Assembly (NCBI RefSeq): GCF_900101475.1
Contig: NZ_FMZV01000013.1
Coordinates: forward strand, 86,352-150,351
DNA from: Ruegeria marina
Lineage (GTDB): Bacteria; Pseudomonadota; Alphaproteobacteria; Rhodobacterales; Rhodobacteraceae
Length of the DNA stretch: 64,000 nucleotides
Direction: 5' to 3'
Shown: piece after piece, positions 25,507-34,646 of the stretch
Position numbering within the stretch: position 1 is the stretch's first letter
Layout: each line of letters begins with the position of its first letter
Translations under genes and position numbers: made by a program
Notes under the pieces: model-generated
What the model was told of the DNA's origin: nothing
Database searches by the model: none
The model's input: only the letters and a program-made list of their open reading frames with translations

Positions 25507-26817
25507 ATGGCGGTATCGCACCCAAAGGAGCGGATCGAGTATATCATTGAAGGCGGGCGGCGCCTGTCCGGAACGATCACGCCATCGGGCAACAAGAATG
25601 CGGCATTGCCCATTGTTGCGGCTGCCCTGCTGACCGAACATCCGGTGACACTGACCAATGTGCCGCGCATCCGGGATGTCGAGGCGCTGGTGACCCTGAT
25701 CCGCTCGGTCGGGGCCGAGGCCGAATGGACGGGCCGCAATGCCCTGCGCATCCATGCCAAAGAGTTGCGCGCTGCGGCGCTCGATCCCGATCTCTGTTCG
25801 CGCATCCGCGCCTCGATCCTGCTGGCCGGGCCAATGCTGGCGCGCTGCGGCCAGATCACCCTGCCGCCGCCGGGCGGCGACGTGATCGGCCGCCGCCGTG
25901 TTGACACCCATTTCCTGGCGTTGCGTCAGCTGGGTGCCGAGATCGAGCTGAACGACGCCTATGTTCTGACAGCGCGCGAACTCACTGGCGCCGATGTATT
26001 TCTTGATGAACCGTCTGTCACGGGTACCGAAAACGCCCTTTGCGCGGCGGTGGCCGCGCGCGGCACCACCGTGTTGCGCAATTGCGCGTCCGAACCGCAT
26101 GTTCAGGATCTGGCGTATTTCCTGATCGCAATGGGAGCCGAGATCGAAGGGATCGGCACCAACTGCATGACCATCCACGGCGGCCACAGCCTTGGCCCGG
26201 TCGATCACCGGATCGGCCCCGATCATATCGAGGTCGGCTCGCTCATCGGTCTGGCCGCCGTCACCCGGTCGGACCTGCGCATCGCGGGGGCGGGGGTGGA
26301 GCACCTGCGCTCGACCCTGATGGGGTTCGAACGGCTGGGTATCCGCTGTGCCACCGAAGGCGATGACCTGCTGATCCCCGCGAACCAGGAGATGCGGATC
26401 GTTCCCGATTTCGGCGGCCATGTGCCCAAGATCGAGGACCAGCCCTGGCCCGCCTTTCCGGCTGACACCATGTCGATCGCCATCGTCACCGCCACCCAGT
26501 GCGAGGGCATGGTCCTGATGTTCGAGAAGATGTTCGAATCGCGGATGTTCTTCGTCGACAAGCTGATCGCCATGGGCGCCCGCATCGTGCTGTGCGATCC
26601 GCACCGGGCGGTGGTCTCGGGCCCGGCGAAACTGCGCGCCGCTCGCATGGAGAGCCCGGACATCCGCGCCGGCATGGCGATGCTGATTGCGGCCATGGGG
26701 GCCGAGGGCACCTCGATCATCAACAACGCCCAGCAGATCGAACGCGGCTACGAGCGGATCGACGAGCGGCTGAACGCGCTGGGCGCCCGGATCACCCGTA
26801 ACCCGCCGCGCGACTGA
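25507..26817 (+). CDS. murA: UDP-N-acetylglucosamine 1-carboxyvinyltransferase (MurA-type) with Asp at the catalytic Cys position
   Basis: EPSP-synthase-fold enzyme of 436 residues, matching MurA, which adds enolpyruvate to UDP-GlcNAc in peptidoglycan synthesis. Present are [10 protein letters not shown] (Lys30-Asn31), [26 protein letters not shown] with the general-base Asp, and [11 protein letters not shown] with Arg. The fosfomycin-target loop, normally GGCxIGARPVD, reads [11 protein letters not shown], so Asp125 replaces the catalytic Cys. Such enzymes (for example in Mycobacterium) are active but not alkylated by fosfomycin. Overall it is quite divergent from the usual proteobacterial MurA, so it may be a second paralogue. 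Confidence 0.85.
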   Translation: MAVSHPKERIEYIIEGGRRLSGTITPSGNKNAALPIVAAALLTEHPVTLTNVPRIRDVEALVTLIRSVGAEAEWTGRNALRIHAKELRAAALDPDLCSRIRASILLAGPMLARCGQITLPPPGGDVIGRRRVDTHFLALRQLGAEIELNDAYVLTARELTGADVFLDEPSVTGTENALCAAVAARGTTVLRNCASEPHVQDLAYFLIAMGAEIEGIGTNCMTIHGGHSLGPVDHRIGPDHIEVGSLIGLAAVTRSDLRIAGAGVEHLRSTLMGFERLGIRCATEGDDLLIPANQEMRIVPDFGGHVPKIEDQPWPAFPADTMSIAIVTATQCEGMVLMFEKMFESRMFFVDKLIAMGARIVLCDPHRAVVSGPAKLRAARMESPDIRAGMAMLIAAMGAEGTSIINNAQQIERGYERIDERLNALGARITRNPPRD

Positions 26818-26838
26818 CGGCCTGCGGCCAAAAAGGGC

Positions 26839-26867
26839 TTGCCTCCCAACCGCTTTCTGCGTAAACG
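26839..26867 (+). promoter_or_regulatory. Possible promoter of rpmI-rplT
   Basis: TTGCCT and TAAACG are 17 bases apart, about 75 bases upstream of rpmI in the 124-base gap after murA. The match at the -10 side is poor, so this is tentative. Confidence 0.3.
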
Positions 26868-26941
26868 GCGCCTCTATTCGCGCGACCGGCCGGTGTGGCA
26901 TGCCGAGTCGCGCGCAAACCGAACCCAAAAAGGAGACGGAA

Positions 26942-27142
26942 ATGCCCAAGATGAAGACCAAGTCGAGCGCCAAGAAGCGCTTCAAGATGACCGCAACGGG
27001 TAAAGTCATGGCAGGTCAGGCCGGCAAACGCCACGGCATGATCAAGCGTACGACCAAGTTCATCCGCGACGCCCGTGGCACCACCACCCTGTCCGCCCCC
27101 GACGCCAAGATCGTCAAGGGCTACATGCCCTACGATCGCTAA
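26942..27142 (+). CDS. rpmI: 50S ribosomal protein L35
   Basis: A 66-residue basic ribosomal protein starting [21 protein letters not shown], the L35 signature. The open frame continues 14 codons upstream, but AAAAAGGAG immediately precedes this ATG. rplT starts 15 bases after the stop, the conserved pairing. infC is not upstream here, so the classical infC-rpmI-rplT unit is split in this genome. Confidence 0.97.
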   Translation: MPKMKTKSSAKKRFKMTATGKVMAGQAGKRHGMIKRTTKFIRDARGTTTLSAPDAKIVKGYMPYDR

Positions 27143-27157
27143 GAGGAGATTTAACAG

Positions 27158-27523
27158 ATGTCCCGCGTTAAAGGTGGAACCGTAACCCACGCCCGTCACA
27201 AGAAAGTACTCAAGGCCGCCAAAGGTTACTATGGCCGCCGCAAGAGCTCGTTCAAGGTGGCGACCCAGGCCGTCGACAAGGCCAACCAGTATGCAACCCG
27301 CGACCGCAAGGCCCGCAAGCGGAATTTCCGCGCGCTGTGGATCCAGCGGATCAACGCCGCCGTGCGCAGCCATGACGAGGCGCTGACCTATTCGCGCTTC
27401 ATCAACGGCCTGAACCTGGCCGGCATCGAAGTGGACCGCAAGGTCCTGGCCGACCTGGCCGTGCACGAGCCCGAAGCCTTCGGCGCAATCGTCGCCAAGG
27501 CCCAGGCCGCGCTGGCCGCCTGA
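27158..27523 (+). CDS. rplT: 50S ribosomal protein L20
   Basis: A 121-residue rRNA-binding assembly protein, standard length. The start [31 protein letters not shown], read here in part, is typical, and [12 protein letters not shown] follows. AAGAGGAG lies upstream of the start. Co-transcribed with rpmI and followed by a strong terminator. Confidence 0.97.
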   Translation: MSRVKGGTVTHARHKKVLKAAKGYYGRRKSSFKVATQAVDKANQYATRDRKARKRNFRALWIQRINAAVRSHDEALTYSRFINGLNLAGIEVDRKVLADLAVHEPEAFGAIVAKAQAALAA

Positions 27524-27552
27524 TACCTCGCATCAGACGAGGGACAGTGAAG

Positions 27553-27585
27553 AGGCCGCCCCTTGTGGGCGGCCTTTGCCGTTTC
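27553..27585 (+). terminator. Terminator of rpmI-rplT
   Basis: AGGCCGCCC (27553-27561) pairs perfectly with GGGCGGCCT (27567-27575) around a five-base loop and is followed by TTGCCGTTT, 30 bases after the rplT stop. Confidence 0.8.
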
Positions 27586-27686
27586 CGAAAAGGTGTGGGT
27601 TTCCCGGTGAAATGTCCCGTCCGACCGGGTGGGCGAACGATGGCAATGCGGGACATGGCCCAGAGGGCGGCATCGTCCGCGCCCCG

Positions 27687-28154
27687 TCACTCGAGGGATT
27701 GAGCGTATTCTTCAAGCTGCGTGGCCACCGTGCCCCAACCATCGTAGAACCCCATGTTTTCATGGGCCTGGCGTGCTTCGGGCGAGCGGTGGCGCGCGGT
27801 TGCGGTGTAGGTTGTGCCACCTTTCCCATCATCCGCAAACTCGACGATGGCGGTCATGAACGGGTCGGCGGCAGGCTTCCACCCTTCACTGTAGGCATCG
27901 GTGAACACCAGGCGCTCCTGATCCACGACTTCGAGAAAGACGCCCTTGTTCTCCATGATGTTGCCGTCGACGTTCATCGTGGTGTTGAACCTGCCGCCGA
28001 CGCGCAAGTCAATCTCGCAAGCCTCGATCCCGTGGGGTTTGGGCACGAAGAAATTCTTGATGTGCTCTGGTGTGGTCCAGCACTCCCACAGCAAATGTCG
28101 TGGCGCATTGAGCGTCCGGGTGAATGTCAGGTCGGTCTCGGGGTCGAGTTTCAT
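27687..28154 (-). CDS. SRPBCC/AHSA1-family protein
   Basis: A 155-residue START-like hydrophobic-cavity protein of the Aha1 C-terminal type. The N-terminus TFTRTLNAPRHLLWECWTTPE and the mid-section DLRVGGRFNTTMN with GGTTYTATARH are characteristic. Such genes are very often coupled to an ArsR regulator, as here: its ATG overlaps the regulator's stop by 4 bases. The ligand is unknown. Confidence 0.88.
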   Translation of the reverse strand: MKLDPETDLTFTRTLNAPRHLLWECWTTPEHIKNFFVPKPHGIEACEIDLRVGGRFNTTMNVDGNIMENKGVFLEVVDQERLVFTDAYSEGWKPAADPFMTAIVEFADDGKGGTTYTATARHRSPEARQAHENMGFYDGWGTVATQLEEYAQSLE

Positions 28155-28492
28155 TTGTTGCGCTCCTGAACGAGGTTATTGATGTAGTCGTTAAAGCGGT
28201 CGAGCCGTCCTTCCCAGATCGCGTTTTGCTCGGTCAGCCAGTCTCTGACCGGTGTGAACGCATCCGGCGAAAGCTCGCAGATGCGCGTCCGGCCCTGCTT
28301 ATTCGACGTAATGAGCTTGGCCGCCTCGAGTTTCTTCAGGTGTTCCAGAAAGGAAGGCAGCGCCATGTCGTGCGGCGCGGCCAGCTCGCTCACGGATGCT
28401 TCACCTCTTGCGAGGCGCTCGAGGATCATCCGTCGCGTCGGGTCGCCGAGCGCGGAAAAACACATGTCGAGATGCGACTCATACTTAGACAT
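28151..28492 (-). CDS. ArsR-family transcriptional regulator
   Basis: A 113-residue winged-helix repressor starting MSKYESHLDMCFSALGDPTRRMILERL. The recognition region is VSELAAPHDMALPSFLEHLKKLE. No CXC metal site is present, so it is not a classical metal sensor and belongs with the ArsR/SRPBCC pairs. The start is placed at 28492, six codons inside the longest frame, because a palindromic operator overlaps it and the family begins here. First gene of a two-gene operon. Confidence 0.9.
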   Translation of the reverse strand: MSKYESHLDMCFSALGDPTRRMILERLARGEASVSELAAPHDMALPSFLEHLKKLEAAKLITSNKQGRTRICELSPDAFTPVRDWLTEQNAIWEGRLDRFNDYINNLVQERNK

Positions 28493-28502
28493 GCCCCTAA
28501 GT
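28483..28502. promoter_or_regulatory. ArsR operator, proximal palindrome
   Basis: ACTTAG (28483-28488) and CTAAGT (28497-28502) form a 20-bp palindrome with an 8-base spacer (ACATGCCC), centred on the regulator's start codon. It has the same layout as the distal copy 48 bases upstream. Confidence 0.6.
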
Positions 28503-28528
28503 ATTGCCATCAGGACACGGAGTCAATA

Positions 28529-28552
28529 AAAGTTAGGGTATGTCCTAACTTT
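28529..28552. promoter_or_regulatory. ArsR operator, distal palindrome
   Basis: Perfect 9-bp arms AAAGTTAGG / CCTAACTTT around GTATGT, 36 bases upstream of the regulator start. Centres of the two palindromes are 48 bases apart. Likely autoregulatory binding site of the ArsR protein. Confidence 0.65.
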
Positions 28553-28764
28553 CGGTGAGATCGTAGTGTGGCGCGCGCCGTCATCGCGCGACAGGCCGCC
28601 CGCCATCGGCGTAGAAGCTCGACTTGCTTCGGCATCCCTGTCTGGCAAAAGTTCCTGCTGTCGCGGGTTTCCGGGGTCTTCCACCAAAGCGGCCCCGGAT
28701 TGCCGATAGCTGCACTGCGGCGCCCTCCGCCCGGCCGGGTGGTCGCACCGGGCGCAAGCGCCCC

Positions 28765-29367
28765 TCACCACATCCGCGGCTTGGCGTATTCGGCATAGCC
28801 CGCGTCATACTCCTCGGCGGCGAAACCCTCGTCCTGTTCGCGAATGAACTGGCCGGCCGTGGGGACCAGCCCGCTCTCGTCGCCGCGCACCCAGAGGCCC
28901 GAACGCATCAGCGCCTTGGCGCACTGGAAATAGATCTCGCCCACACTAATGACGATCACTGTCGCCGGTTGCTTGCCCTTGCGCTCGAAACTGGCGCGTG
29001 CCTGCGGGTCGGCGGTCAGGATGGCGGTGCCGTTCACCCGCACCACGTTCTGGCAGCCGGGCACCATGAACATCAGGCTGACCCGGTTGTCGCGCACGAT
29101 GTTGCGCAGCGAGTCGATCCGGTTGTTGCCGCGCCAGTCGGGCAGCCACAGGGTGCTGTCGTCGACGATACGCACCACCGGGTCCTCATCGCCGCGCGGG
29201 CTGGCATCGGTGCCCTCGGGGCCGACGGTCGACAAGACGCAGAACCGTGACGTCTCGATCCATTGGCGGTATAGCCGGCTCAGCCTTGTGCGGACCTTGG
29301 TCAGCGCCACGCGCACCGCCGCGCCGTACAGGGTTTCGAGTTCGCTCATGTCTGTGATCGGGCGCAT
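28765..29367 (-). CDS. Pyridoxamine 5'-phosphate oxidase-fold flavoprotein
   Basis: A 200-residue split-barrel protein of the PNPOx-like superfamily (MSMEG_1071-like subgroup). The N-terminal helical part leads to FCVLSTVGPEGTDASPRGD, a typical FMN-binding beginning, and NNRIDSLRNIVRDNRVSLMF. It is more likely a flavin or F420-linked reductase than true PdxH, whose substrate residues I do not see. Divergent from the BNR propeller gene; the 272 bases on its downstream side up to the ArsR operators hold nothing recognisable. Confidence 0.82.
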   Translation of the reverse strand: MRPITDMSELETLYGAAVRVALTKVRTRLSRLYRQWIETSRFCVLSTVGPEGTDASPRGDEDPVVRIVDDSTLWLPDWRGNNRIDSLRNIVRDNRVSLMFMVPGCQNVVRVNGTAILTADPQARASFERKGKQPATVIVISVGEIYFQCAKALMRSGLWVRGDESGLVPTAGQFIREQDEGFAAEEYDAGYAEYAKPRMW

Positions 29368-29538
29368 CAGGCTATCCTCGCGGCGGCAACCGGGCCTTTC
29401 TCGTCTTTTTGACGGCCCGGCGCCAGAGGTTTTGCGCGCAGCACGTCTGACGGACCGGCATGCCCGGTCGTCGGGATACGATGCCTTGTCCCGTTTTGCG
29501 TGTTATGCTTTCGGGAGTCGGCAAGCGGAGACAGGGCC

Positions 29539-30699
29539 ATGCAGGACACTTCACCGGACATTCTGGTCGGCACCACCAAGGGAGCTTTCATCCTGCGCGG
29601 AACCCCCGACCGCACCGGCTGGACGGTCGAGGGGCCGTTCTGCGATGGCTGGCCGATCAACCACGTGATCGGCTGCCCACACACCGGAACCATATGGGCC
29701 GGTGGCGGCGGCGACTGGCACGGGGCCGGGATCTGGCGGTCGGAGGACGCGGGCGCCACATGGGTGTTGACGCGGCTGACCAGCGGCACGCTCGACGACT
29801 GGGCGGCCAACGACCCGCAGTTTGCCGAAATGATCGGTTGGACGGACACACCGTTGCCCTTCGGCGACGGGTTTTCCCAGATCTGGTCGCTCTGCGCGGC
29901 GCATGGCACGCTTTATGCCGGGGCGAAACCGGCCACCCTGCTGGCCAGCCCCGACGCCGGCGCAACCTGGAGCCGGATCGACAGCCTGACCGATCATCCC
30001 TCGGCCGACAGCTGGAACCCGGGCGCGGCGGGGCTGACGCTGCACACCATCGTGCCGGACCCTTCCGATGCCCGAAAGCTCTGGGTCGGGATCTCGGCCG
30101 CCGGGGTTTTCGCCACTGAGGACGGCGGCGCGACATGGGAGCGCCGCAACCGTCTGTCGAATGCCGAGGCCTGCGGGCACCATGACCACCCCGCCGCGCC
30201 GCGCGACGGCGAAACCGGCCATTGTGTCCACAACATGCGCCGCGCGCCGGGGCCGGACGACCTGCTCTATCAGCAGAACCACCACGGCGTCTGGCGGTCG
30301 TCGGACGGTGGCCGCAGCTGGGACGATATCACCCCCGGCCTGCCTTCGACCTTCGGGTTCCCGATCCATGTTCATCCGCGTGACGGACGGATGATCTGGA
30401 CCTTGCCGCTCAATGGCGACCGGGCCGGACGCTACCCGCCCGGTGCCGCCGCCGCTGTCTGGCGCTCGGTCGATGGCGGCGAGACCTGGCAGGACCAGCG
30501 CAACGGTCTGCCGCAGACCGGTTGTTTCTTTACCGTCCTGCGTCAGGCGATGGCTGGTGACACAAGCGACCCCGCCGGGGTCTATTTCGGCACCAACAGC
30601 GGCTCGGTCTTCGCCACCGCCGACGAGGGCGAGAGCTGGTCCGAAATTGCCCGTCACCTGCCCACGATCCTGTCCGTCGAGGTGCTGGAACGCGCCTGA
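29539..30699 (+). CDS. BNR/Asp-box beta-propeller protein (sialidase-like fold)
   Basis: A 386-residue protein without signal peptide, built from repeated Asp-box motifs: SEDAGATW, SPDAGATW, TEDGGATW, SSDGGRSW, SVDGGETW and TADEGESW, six in order. These mark a beta-propeller of the exo-alpha-sialidase/VPS10 type. Catalytic sialidase residues (the Arg triad) are not obvious, so enzymatic activity is doubtful. The start MQDTSPDILVGTTKG at 29539 follows GGAGACAGGG. Single gene between the PNPOx-like gene and pheS. Confidence 0.82.
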   Translation: MQDTSPDILVGTTKGAFILRGTPDRTGWTVEGPFCDGWPINHVIGCPHTGTIWAGGGGDWHGAGIWRSEDAGATWVLTRLTSGTLDDWAANDPQFAEMIGWTDTPLPFGDGFSQIWSLCAAHGTLYAGAKPATLLASPDAGATWSRIDSLTDHPSADSWNPGAAGLTLHTIVPDPSDARKLWVGISAAGVFATEDGGATWERRNRLSNAEACGHHDHPAAPRDGETGHCVHNMRRAPGPDDLLYQQNHHGVWRSSDGGRSWDDITPGLPSTFGFPIHVHPRDGRMIWTLPLNGDRAGRYPPGAAAAVWRSVDGGETWQDQRNGLPQTGCFFTVLRQAMAGDTSDPAGVYFGTNSGSVFATADEGESWSEIARHLPTILSVEVLERA

Positions 30700-30809
30700 C
30701 GCGGCGGGCGCGCGACAGGTCCGACATTCCCGGCCTTTCCCGGCGTCGTTCTCTTGCAATCGCGCCCGTTGGCCGATAGCAGGTTCCGGAGCAATTTCAG
30801 GGGACCGTC

Positions 30810-31883
30810 ATGGACGATCTTAAAGCCAAATATCTGGGCCAGATCGCAGAGGCCGCCGACGAGGCCGCGATCGAGGCGATCCGTGTCGCCGCCGTGGGCA
30901 AAAAGGGCGAGATCGCCCTGATGATGCGCGAACTGGGCAAGATGACGCCGGAGGAACGCCAGACCGCAGGCCCGGCGCTGAACGCGCTCAAGGACGAGAT
31001 CAACAGCGCGCTGGCCGCCAAGAAAGCTGCGCTTGCCGATGCCGCGCTCGACGAGCGTTTGCGCAGCGAATGGCTCGACGTGACGCTGCCCGTCCGGCCG
31101 CGCCGCCAGGGCACGCTGCACCCGATCAGCCAGGCCAGCGAGGAACTGACCGCGATCTTTGCCGAGATGGGTTTCGCCGTAGCCGAAGGCCCCCGGATCG
31201 AGACCGACTGGTACAATTTCGACGCGCTCAACATCCCCGGCCACCACCCCGCGCGGGCCGAGATGGACACGTTCTATATGCACCGCGCCGAGGGCGACAA
31301 CCGCCCGCCGCATGTGCTGCGCACCCATACCTCGCCGGTGCAGATCCGCTCGATGGAGTTGCAGGGCGCACCCATCCGCGTCATCTGTCCGGGCGGCGTG
31401 TACCGCGCCGACTATGACCAGACTCACACGCCGATGTTCCATCAGGTCGAGGGGCTGGCCATCGACAAGGGCATCTCGATGGCGAACCTGAAATGGACGC
31501 TCGAGGAATTCGTCAAGGCCTTCTTCGAGGTGGACGATGTCGAGCTGCGCTTCCGCGCGTCGCATTTCCCCTTCACCGAACCCTCGGCCGAGGTCGATAT
31601 CCGCTGTTCCTGGGAAGGCGGCCAGCTGAAGATCGGCGAAGGCGACGACTGGATGGAGATCCTCGGCTCTGGCATGGTGCACCCCAAGGTGATCGCTGCC
31701 GGCGGCATCGACCCGGAGGTGTATCAGGGCTTTGCCTTCGGCATCGGCATCGACCGCCTGGCGATGCTGAAATACGGCATCCCCGACCTGCGGGCGTTCT
31801 TCGATTCCGACCTGCGCTGGCTGCGCCACTACGGTTTTGCCGCGCTCGACATGCCGAACCTGCATGGGGGGTTGAGTAGGTAA
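30810..31883 (+). CDS. pheS: Phenylalanyl-tRNA synthetase, alpha subunit
   Basis: Catalytic alpha subunit of the alpha2-beta2 synthetase, 357 residues. N-terminal coiled coil (about 1-90), then the class II core with PIRPRRQG-type start ([14 protein letters not shown]), motif 2 around [10 protein letters not shown] and [10 protein letters not shown]. Motif 3 is [22 protein letters not shown], read here as [10 protein letters not shown]. Start ATG 30810 follows CAGGGG. pheT lies 316 bases downstream instead of abutting, because of an inserted-looking element. Confidence 0.96.
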   Translation: MDDLKAKYLGQIAEAADEAAIEAIRVAAVGKKGEIALMMRELGKMTPEERQTAGPALNALKDEINSALAAKKAALADAALDERLRSEWLDVTLPVRPRRQGTLHPISQASEELTAIFAEMGFAVAEGPRIETDWYNFDALNIPGHHPARAEMDTFYMHRAEGDNRPPHVLRTHTSPVQIRSMELQGAPIRVICPGGVYRADYDQTHTPMFHQVEGLAIDKGISMANLKWTLEEFVKAFFEVDDVELRFRASHFPFTEPSAEVDIRCSWEGGQLKIGEGDDWMEILGSGMVHPKVIAAGGIDPEVYQGFAFGIGIDRLAMLKYGIPDLRAFFDSDLRWLRHYGFAALDMPNLHGGLSR

Positions 31884-31923
31884 CGGATGGCTCTACGAAA
31901 GCGCGGAATCAAGGCCGAAGGCC

Positions 31924-32065
31924 GCCGCGCAATCGCCAGACCGCCCGCACGGGCTGGCGATATGGGGCCGCCAGCGCGTCCTTCGACGATCATCCGGGCT
32001 TGGCTGGCATAAATTGCCCCGCTTAATCGTTGGATCGCCATCCCGCGGTCCGGCGATTGCGCGGC
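31924..32065. repeat. 142-bp element bounded by 21-bp inverted repeats between pheS and pheT
   Basis: The 316-base pheS-pheT gap has no plausible gene. It holds two 21-base arms, 31924-31944 and 32045-32065, that are reverse complements with a single mismatch (core CCGCGCAATCGCC / GGCGATTGCGCGG). About 100 bases lie between. This looks like a MITE-type miniature element or, alternatively, a long RNA stem in the pheST transcript. No target-site duplication is evident. Confidence 0.6.
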
Positions 32066-32199
32066 TTACCACAAGACGCCAAGCACTCTTTTCCCGCCTG
32101 CTCTAATCCGCTAAAGCCCCTTGTGACCCAAAACGAACCTTGGCAGCAGCGTACCGGACCGGCGGCGGGCTGACCTCGTATCAAGGACAGGACGACGAC

Positions 32200-34596
32200 A
32201 TGAAATTCACCCTCTCCTGGCTGAAGGACCACCTCGACACCACCGCCTCGGTGGACGAGATCGCCGAGGCGCTGACCGATCTGGGGCTCGAGGTCGAAGG
32301 CATCGAGAACCCCGCCGCGCGACTGGCGGGTTTCACCCTGGCCCATGTCAAGTCGGCCCAGCAACACCCCGATGCCGACCGCCTGCGCGTCTGCGTGGTG
32401 GAAACCAACGAGGGCGAGAAACAGATCGTCTGTGGCGCCCCCAATGCGCGCGAAGGCATCACCGTGGTGCTGGCGAAACCGGGCGATTATGTGCCCGGCA
32501 TCGATGTGACCCTGTCGGTCGGCAATATCCGCGGTGTCGAAAGCCACGGCATGATGTGTTCCGAGCGCGAGCTGGAACTCAGCGAGGAACATGACGGCAT
32601 CATCGAGTTGCCCTCGGGCGAGGTGGGCGAGCTGTTCATCGACTGGCTGGCCGAGAACGACCCGGCCAAGGTCGATCCGGTGATCGAGATCGCGATCACC
32701 CCCAACCGCCCCGATGCGCTGGGCGTGGCGGGCATCGCCCGCGACCTGGCCGCCCGTGGCCTCGGCACCCTGAAAACCCGCGCCTATGCGCCGGTGCCGG
32801 GCGATTTCGACTGCCCGATCAAGGTGACGATCGACGAGGACACCCGTGATGGCTGCCCGCTGTTCACCGGCCGCCTGATCCGCGACGTGCGCAACGGCCC
32901 CAGCCCGCAGTGGTTGCAGGACCAGCTGCGCGCCATCGGCCTGCGCCCGATCTCGGCGCTGGTCGATATCACCAACTACATGACCTATGACCACAACCGC
33001 CCGCTGCACGTCTTTGACGCGGACAAAGTCAAGGGCAACCTGCGCATCCACCGCGCGGCGGGGGGCGAGACGCTCAAGGCGCTGGACGAGAAGGAATACA
33101 CCTTCCAGCCCGGCATGATCGTGATTTCGGACGACGAAGGCCCCGAGAGCATCGCCGGCATCATGGGCGGCGAGGCCACCGGCTGCACCGAGGAGACGGT
33201 GAATGTCTTTCTCGAAAGCGCCTATTGGGACAATGTGCAGATCGCGCTCGCTGGCCGCGCGCTGAAGATCAACTCGGACGCGCGCTATCGTTTTGAGCGC
33301 GGCGTCGATCCGGAATACACGCTCGAAGGGTTGGAACACGCGACCCAGATGATCCTGGATATCTGCGGCGGCGAGGCATCGACCGTGGTGATCGCGGGCG
33401 CGGTGCCCGACCATTCCCGCGCCTACAAGCTCGATGCGGAACGGGTGCGGTCGCTGGTCGGCATGGACATCCCCGAAAGCGAGCAGCGCCAGACGCTGAC
33501 GCGGCTTGGTTTCCGGCTCGAAGGCAGCATGGCGCATGTGCCCAGCTGGCGCCCCGATGTGCAGGGCGAGGCCGATCTGGTCGAGGAAGTGGCCCGCATC
33601 GCCTCGCTCACGAAACTGGTCGGCAAGCCCCTGCCGCGCCTGACCGCTGGCGTGCCGAAACCGGTGATGACCCAGCAGCAACGCCGCCTGTCGATGGCGC
33701 GCCGCACGGCGGCGTCGCTCGGCTATAACGAATGCGTCAGCTACACGTTCATCGACCAGACCGCCTCGGCGCTGTTCGGCGGTGGGACCGATGCGACCAT
33801 GCTGGAAAACCCGATCTCGTCGGAAATGAGCCACATGCGCCCCGACCTGCTGCCGGGCCTCTTGGCCGCCGCCGCCCGCAACCAGGCGCGCGGCTTTGCC
33901 GACCTCGCCCTGTTCGAGGCAGGGCCGGTGTTCCACGGCGGCGAGCCGGGCGAACAGCGCGCGCAGATTGCGGGCCTGCTGGTCGGCCGTACCGGGCCCA
34001 AGGACGTGCACGGGGCCTCGCGTCCGGTCGATGTCTACGACGCCAAGGCCGATGCCGAGGCGGTGCTGGCCGCGATGGGCGCACCCGCCAAGGTGCAGAT
34101 CCTGCGCGGGGCTGACGGCTGGTGGCATCCGGGCCGCCATGGCCGCATCTGTCTAGGCCCGAAAAAGGTGCTGGGCGTGTTTGGCGAACTGCACCCCCGC
34201 GTGCTCCAGGCGATGGATGTCAAGGGACCGGCGGTGGCTTTCGTGCTCTGGCCCGAAGAGGTTCCGCTGCCGCGCAAGTCGGGCACCACCCGAGACGCGC
34301 TCATGCTGCGCGACCTGCAAGCGGTCGAGCGCGACTTTGCCTTCGTGGTGGATGCAGATGTCGAGGCGCTGACCCTGGTCAATGCCGCCGCCGGGGCCGA
34401 CAAGGCGCTGATCGAGGATGTGCGCGTCTTTGACGAGTTCATCGGCGGTTCGCTGGGCGAGGGCAAGAAATCGCTGGCCATCACCGTGCGTCTGCAACCG
34501 ACCGAGACGACGCTCAAGGAAAAGGACATCGAGGCCGTCAGCGCCAGGATCGTCGAAAAGGTGACCAAGGCCACTGGCGGCACCCTGCGCGGCTGA
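32200..34596 (+). CDS. pheT: Phenylalanyl-tRNA synthetase, beta subunit
   Basis: Beta subunit, 798 residues, full bacterial length. Starts MKFTLSWLKDHLDTT. Domains in order: EMAP-like tRNA-binding domain (about 38-150, with HPDADRLRVCVV), B3/B4 editing region (about 210-370, with GIMGGEATGC) and B5 (about 395-470). A class II-like core follows (about 480-690, LGYNECVSYTFIDQ), then the FDX-ACB anticodon-binding domain (about 705-798, RDLQAVERDFAFVVD). The chosen ATG at 32200 has AGGACAGGACGAC upstream; the longer frame adds 20 non-homologous residues. Followed by a strong hairpin terminator. Confidence 0.96.
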   Translation: MKFTLSWLKDHLDTTASVDEIAEALTDLGLEVEGIENPAARLAGFTLAHVKSAQQHPDADRLRVCVVETNEGEKQIVCGAPNAREGITVVLAKPGDYVPGIDVTLSVGNIRGVESHGMMCSERELELSEEHDGIIELPSGEVGELFIDWLAENDPAKVDPVIEIAITPNRPDALGVAGIARDLAARGLGTLKTRAYAPVPGDFDCPIKVTIDEDTRDGCPLFTGRLIRDVRNGPSPQWLQDQLRAIGLRPISALVDITNYMTYDHNRPLHVFDADKVKGNLRIHRAAGGETLKALDEKEYTFQPGMIVISDDEGPESIAGIMGGEATGCTEETVNVFLESAYWDNVQIALAGRALKINSDARYRFERGVDPEYTLEGLEHATQMILDICGGEASTVVIAGAVPDHSRAYKLDAERVRSLVGMDIPESEQRQTLTRLGFRLEGSMAHVPSWRPDVQGEADLVEEVARIASLTKLVGKPLPRLTAGVPKPVMTQQQRRLSMARRTAASLGYNECVSYTFIDQTASALFGGGTDATMLENPISSEMSHMRPDLLPGLLAAAARNQARGFADLALFEAGPVFHGGEPGEQRAQIAGLLVGRTGPKDVHGASRPVDVYDAKADAEAVLAAMGAPAKVQILRGADGWWHPGRHGRICLGPKKVLGVFGELHPRVLQAMDVKGPAVAFVLWPEEVPLPRKSGTTRDALMLRDLQAVERDFAFVVDADVEALTLVNAAAGADKALIEDVRVFDEFIGGSLGEGKKSLAITVRLQPTETTLKEKDIEAVSARIVEKVTKATGGTLRG

Positions 34597-34613
34597 TCAG
34601 TTTCAAGAACATC

Positions 34614-34640
34614 AAAGGCGCACCAATTTGGTGCGCCTTT
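34614..34640. terminator. Bidirectional terminator between pheT and the convergent LysR gene
   Basis: AAAGGCGCACCAA runs directly into TTTGGTGCGCCTTT, a 12-13-bp almost loop-free palindrome 18 bases after pheT and 7 bases after the LysR gene's stop on the other strand. Flanking A and T tracts suit termination in both directions. Confidence 0.75.
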
Positions 34641-34646
34641 GGCATG

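Noticed and set aside
28523..28771. 82-codon minus-strand frame upstream of the PNPOx-like gene
   Set aside because: It covers the ArsR distal operator, has no recognisable domain, and its codon pattern is not that of the neighbours.
32023..34140. 705-codon frame antisense to pheT
   Set aside because: His/Arg/Gln-rich with no family resemblance; pheT on the other strand is certain.
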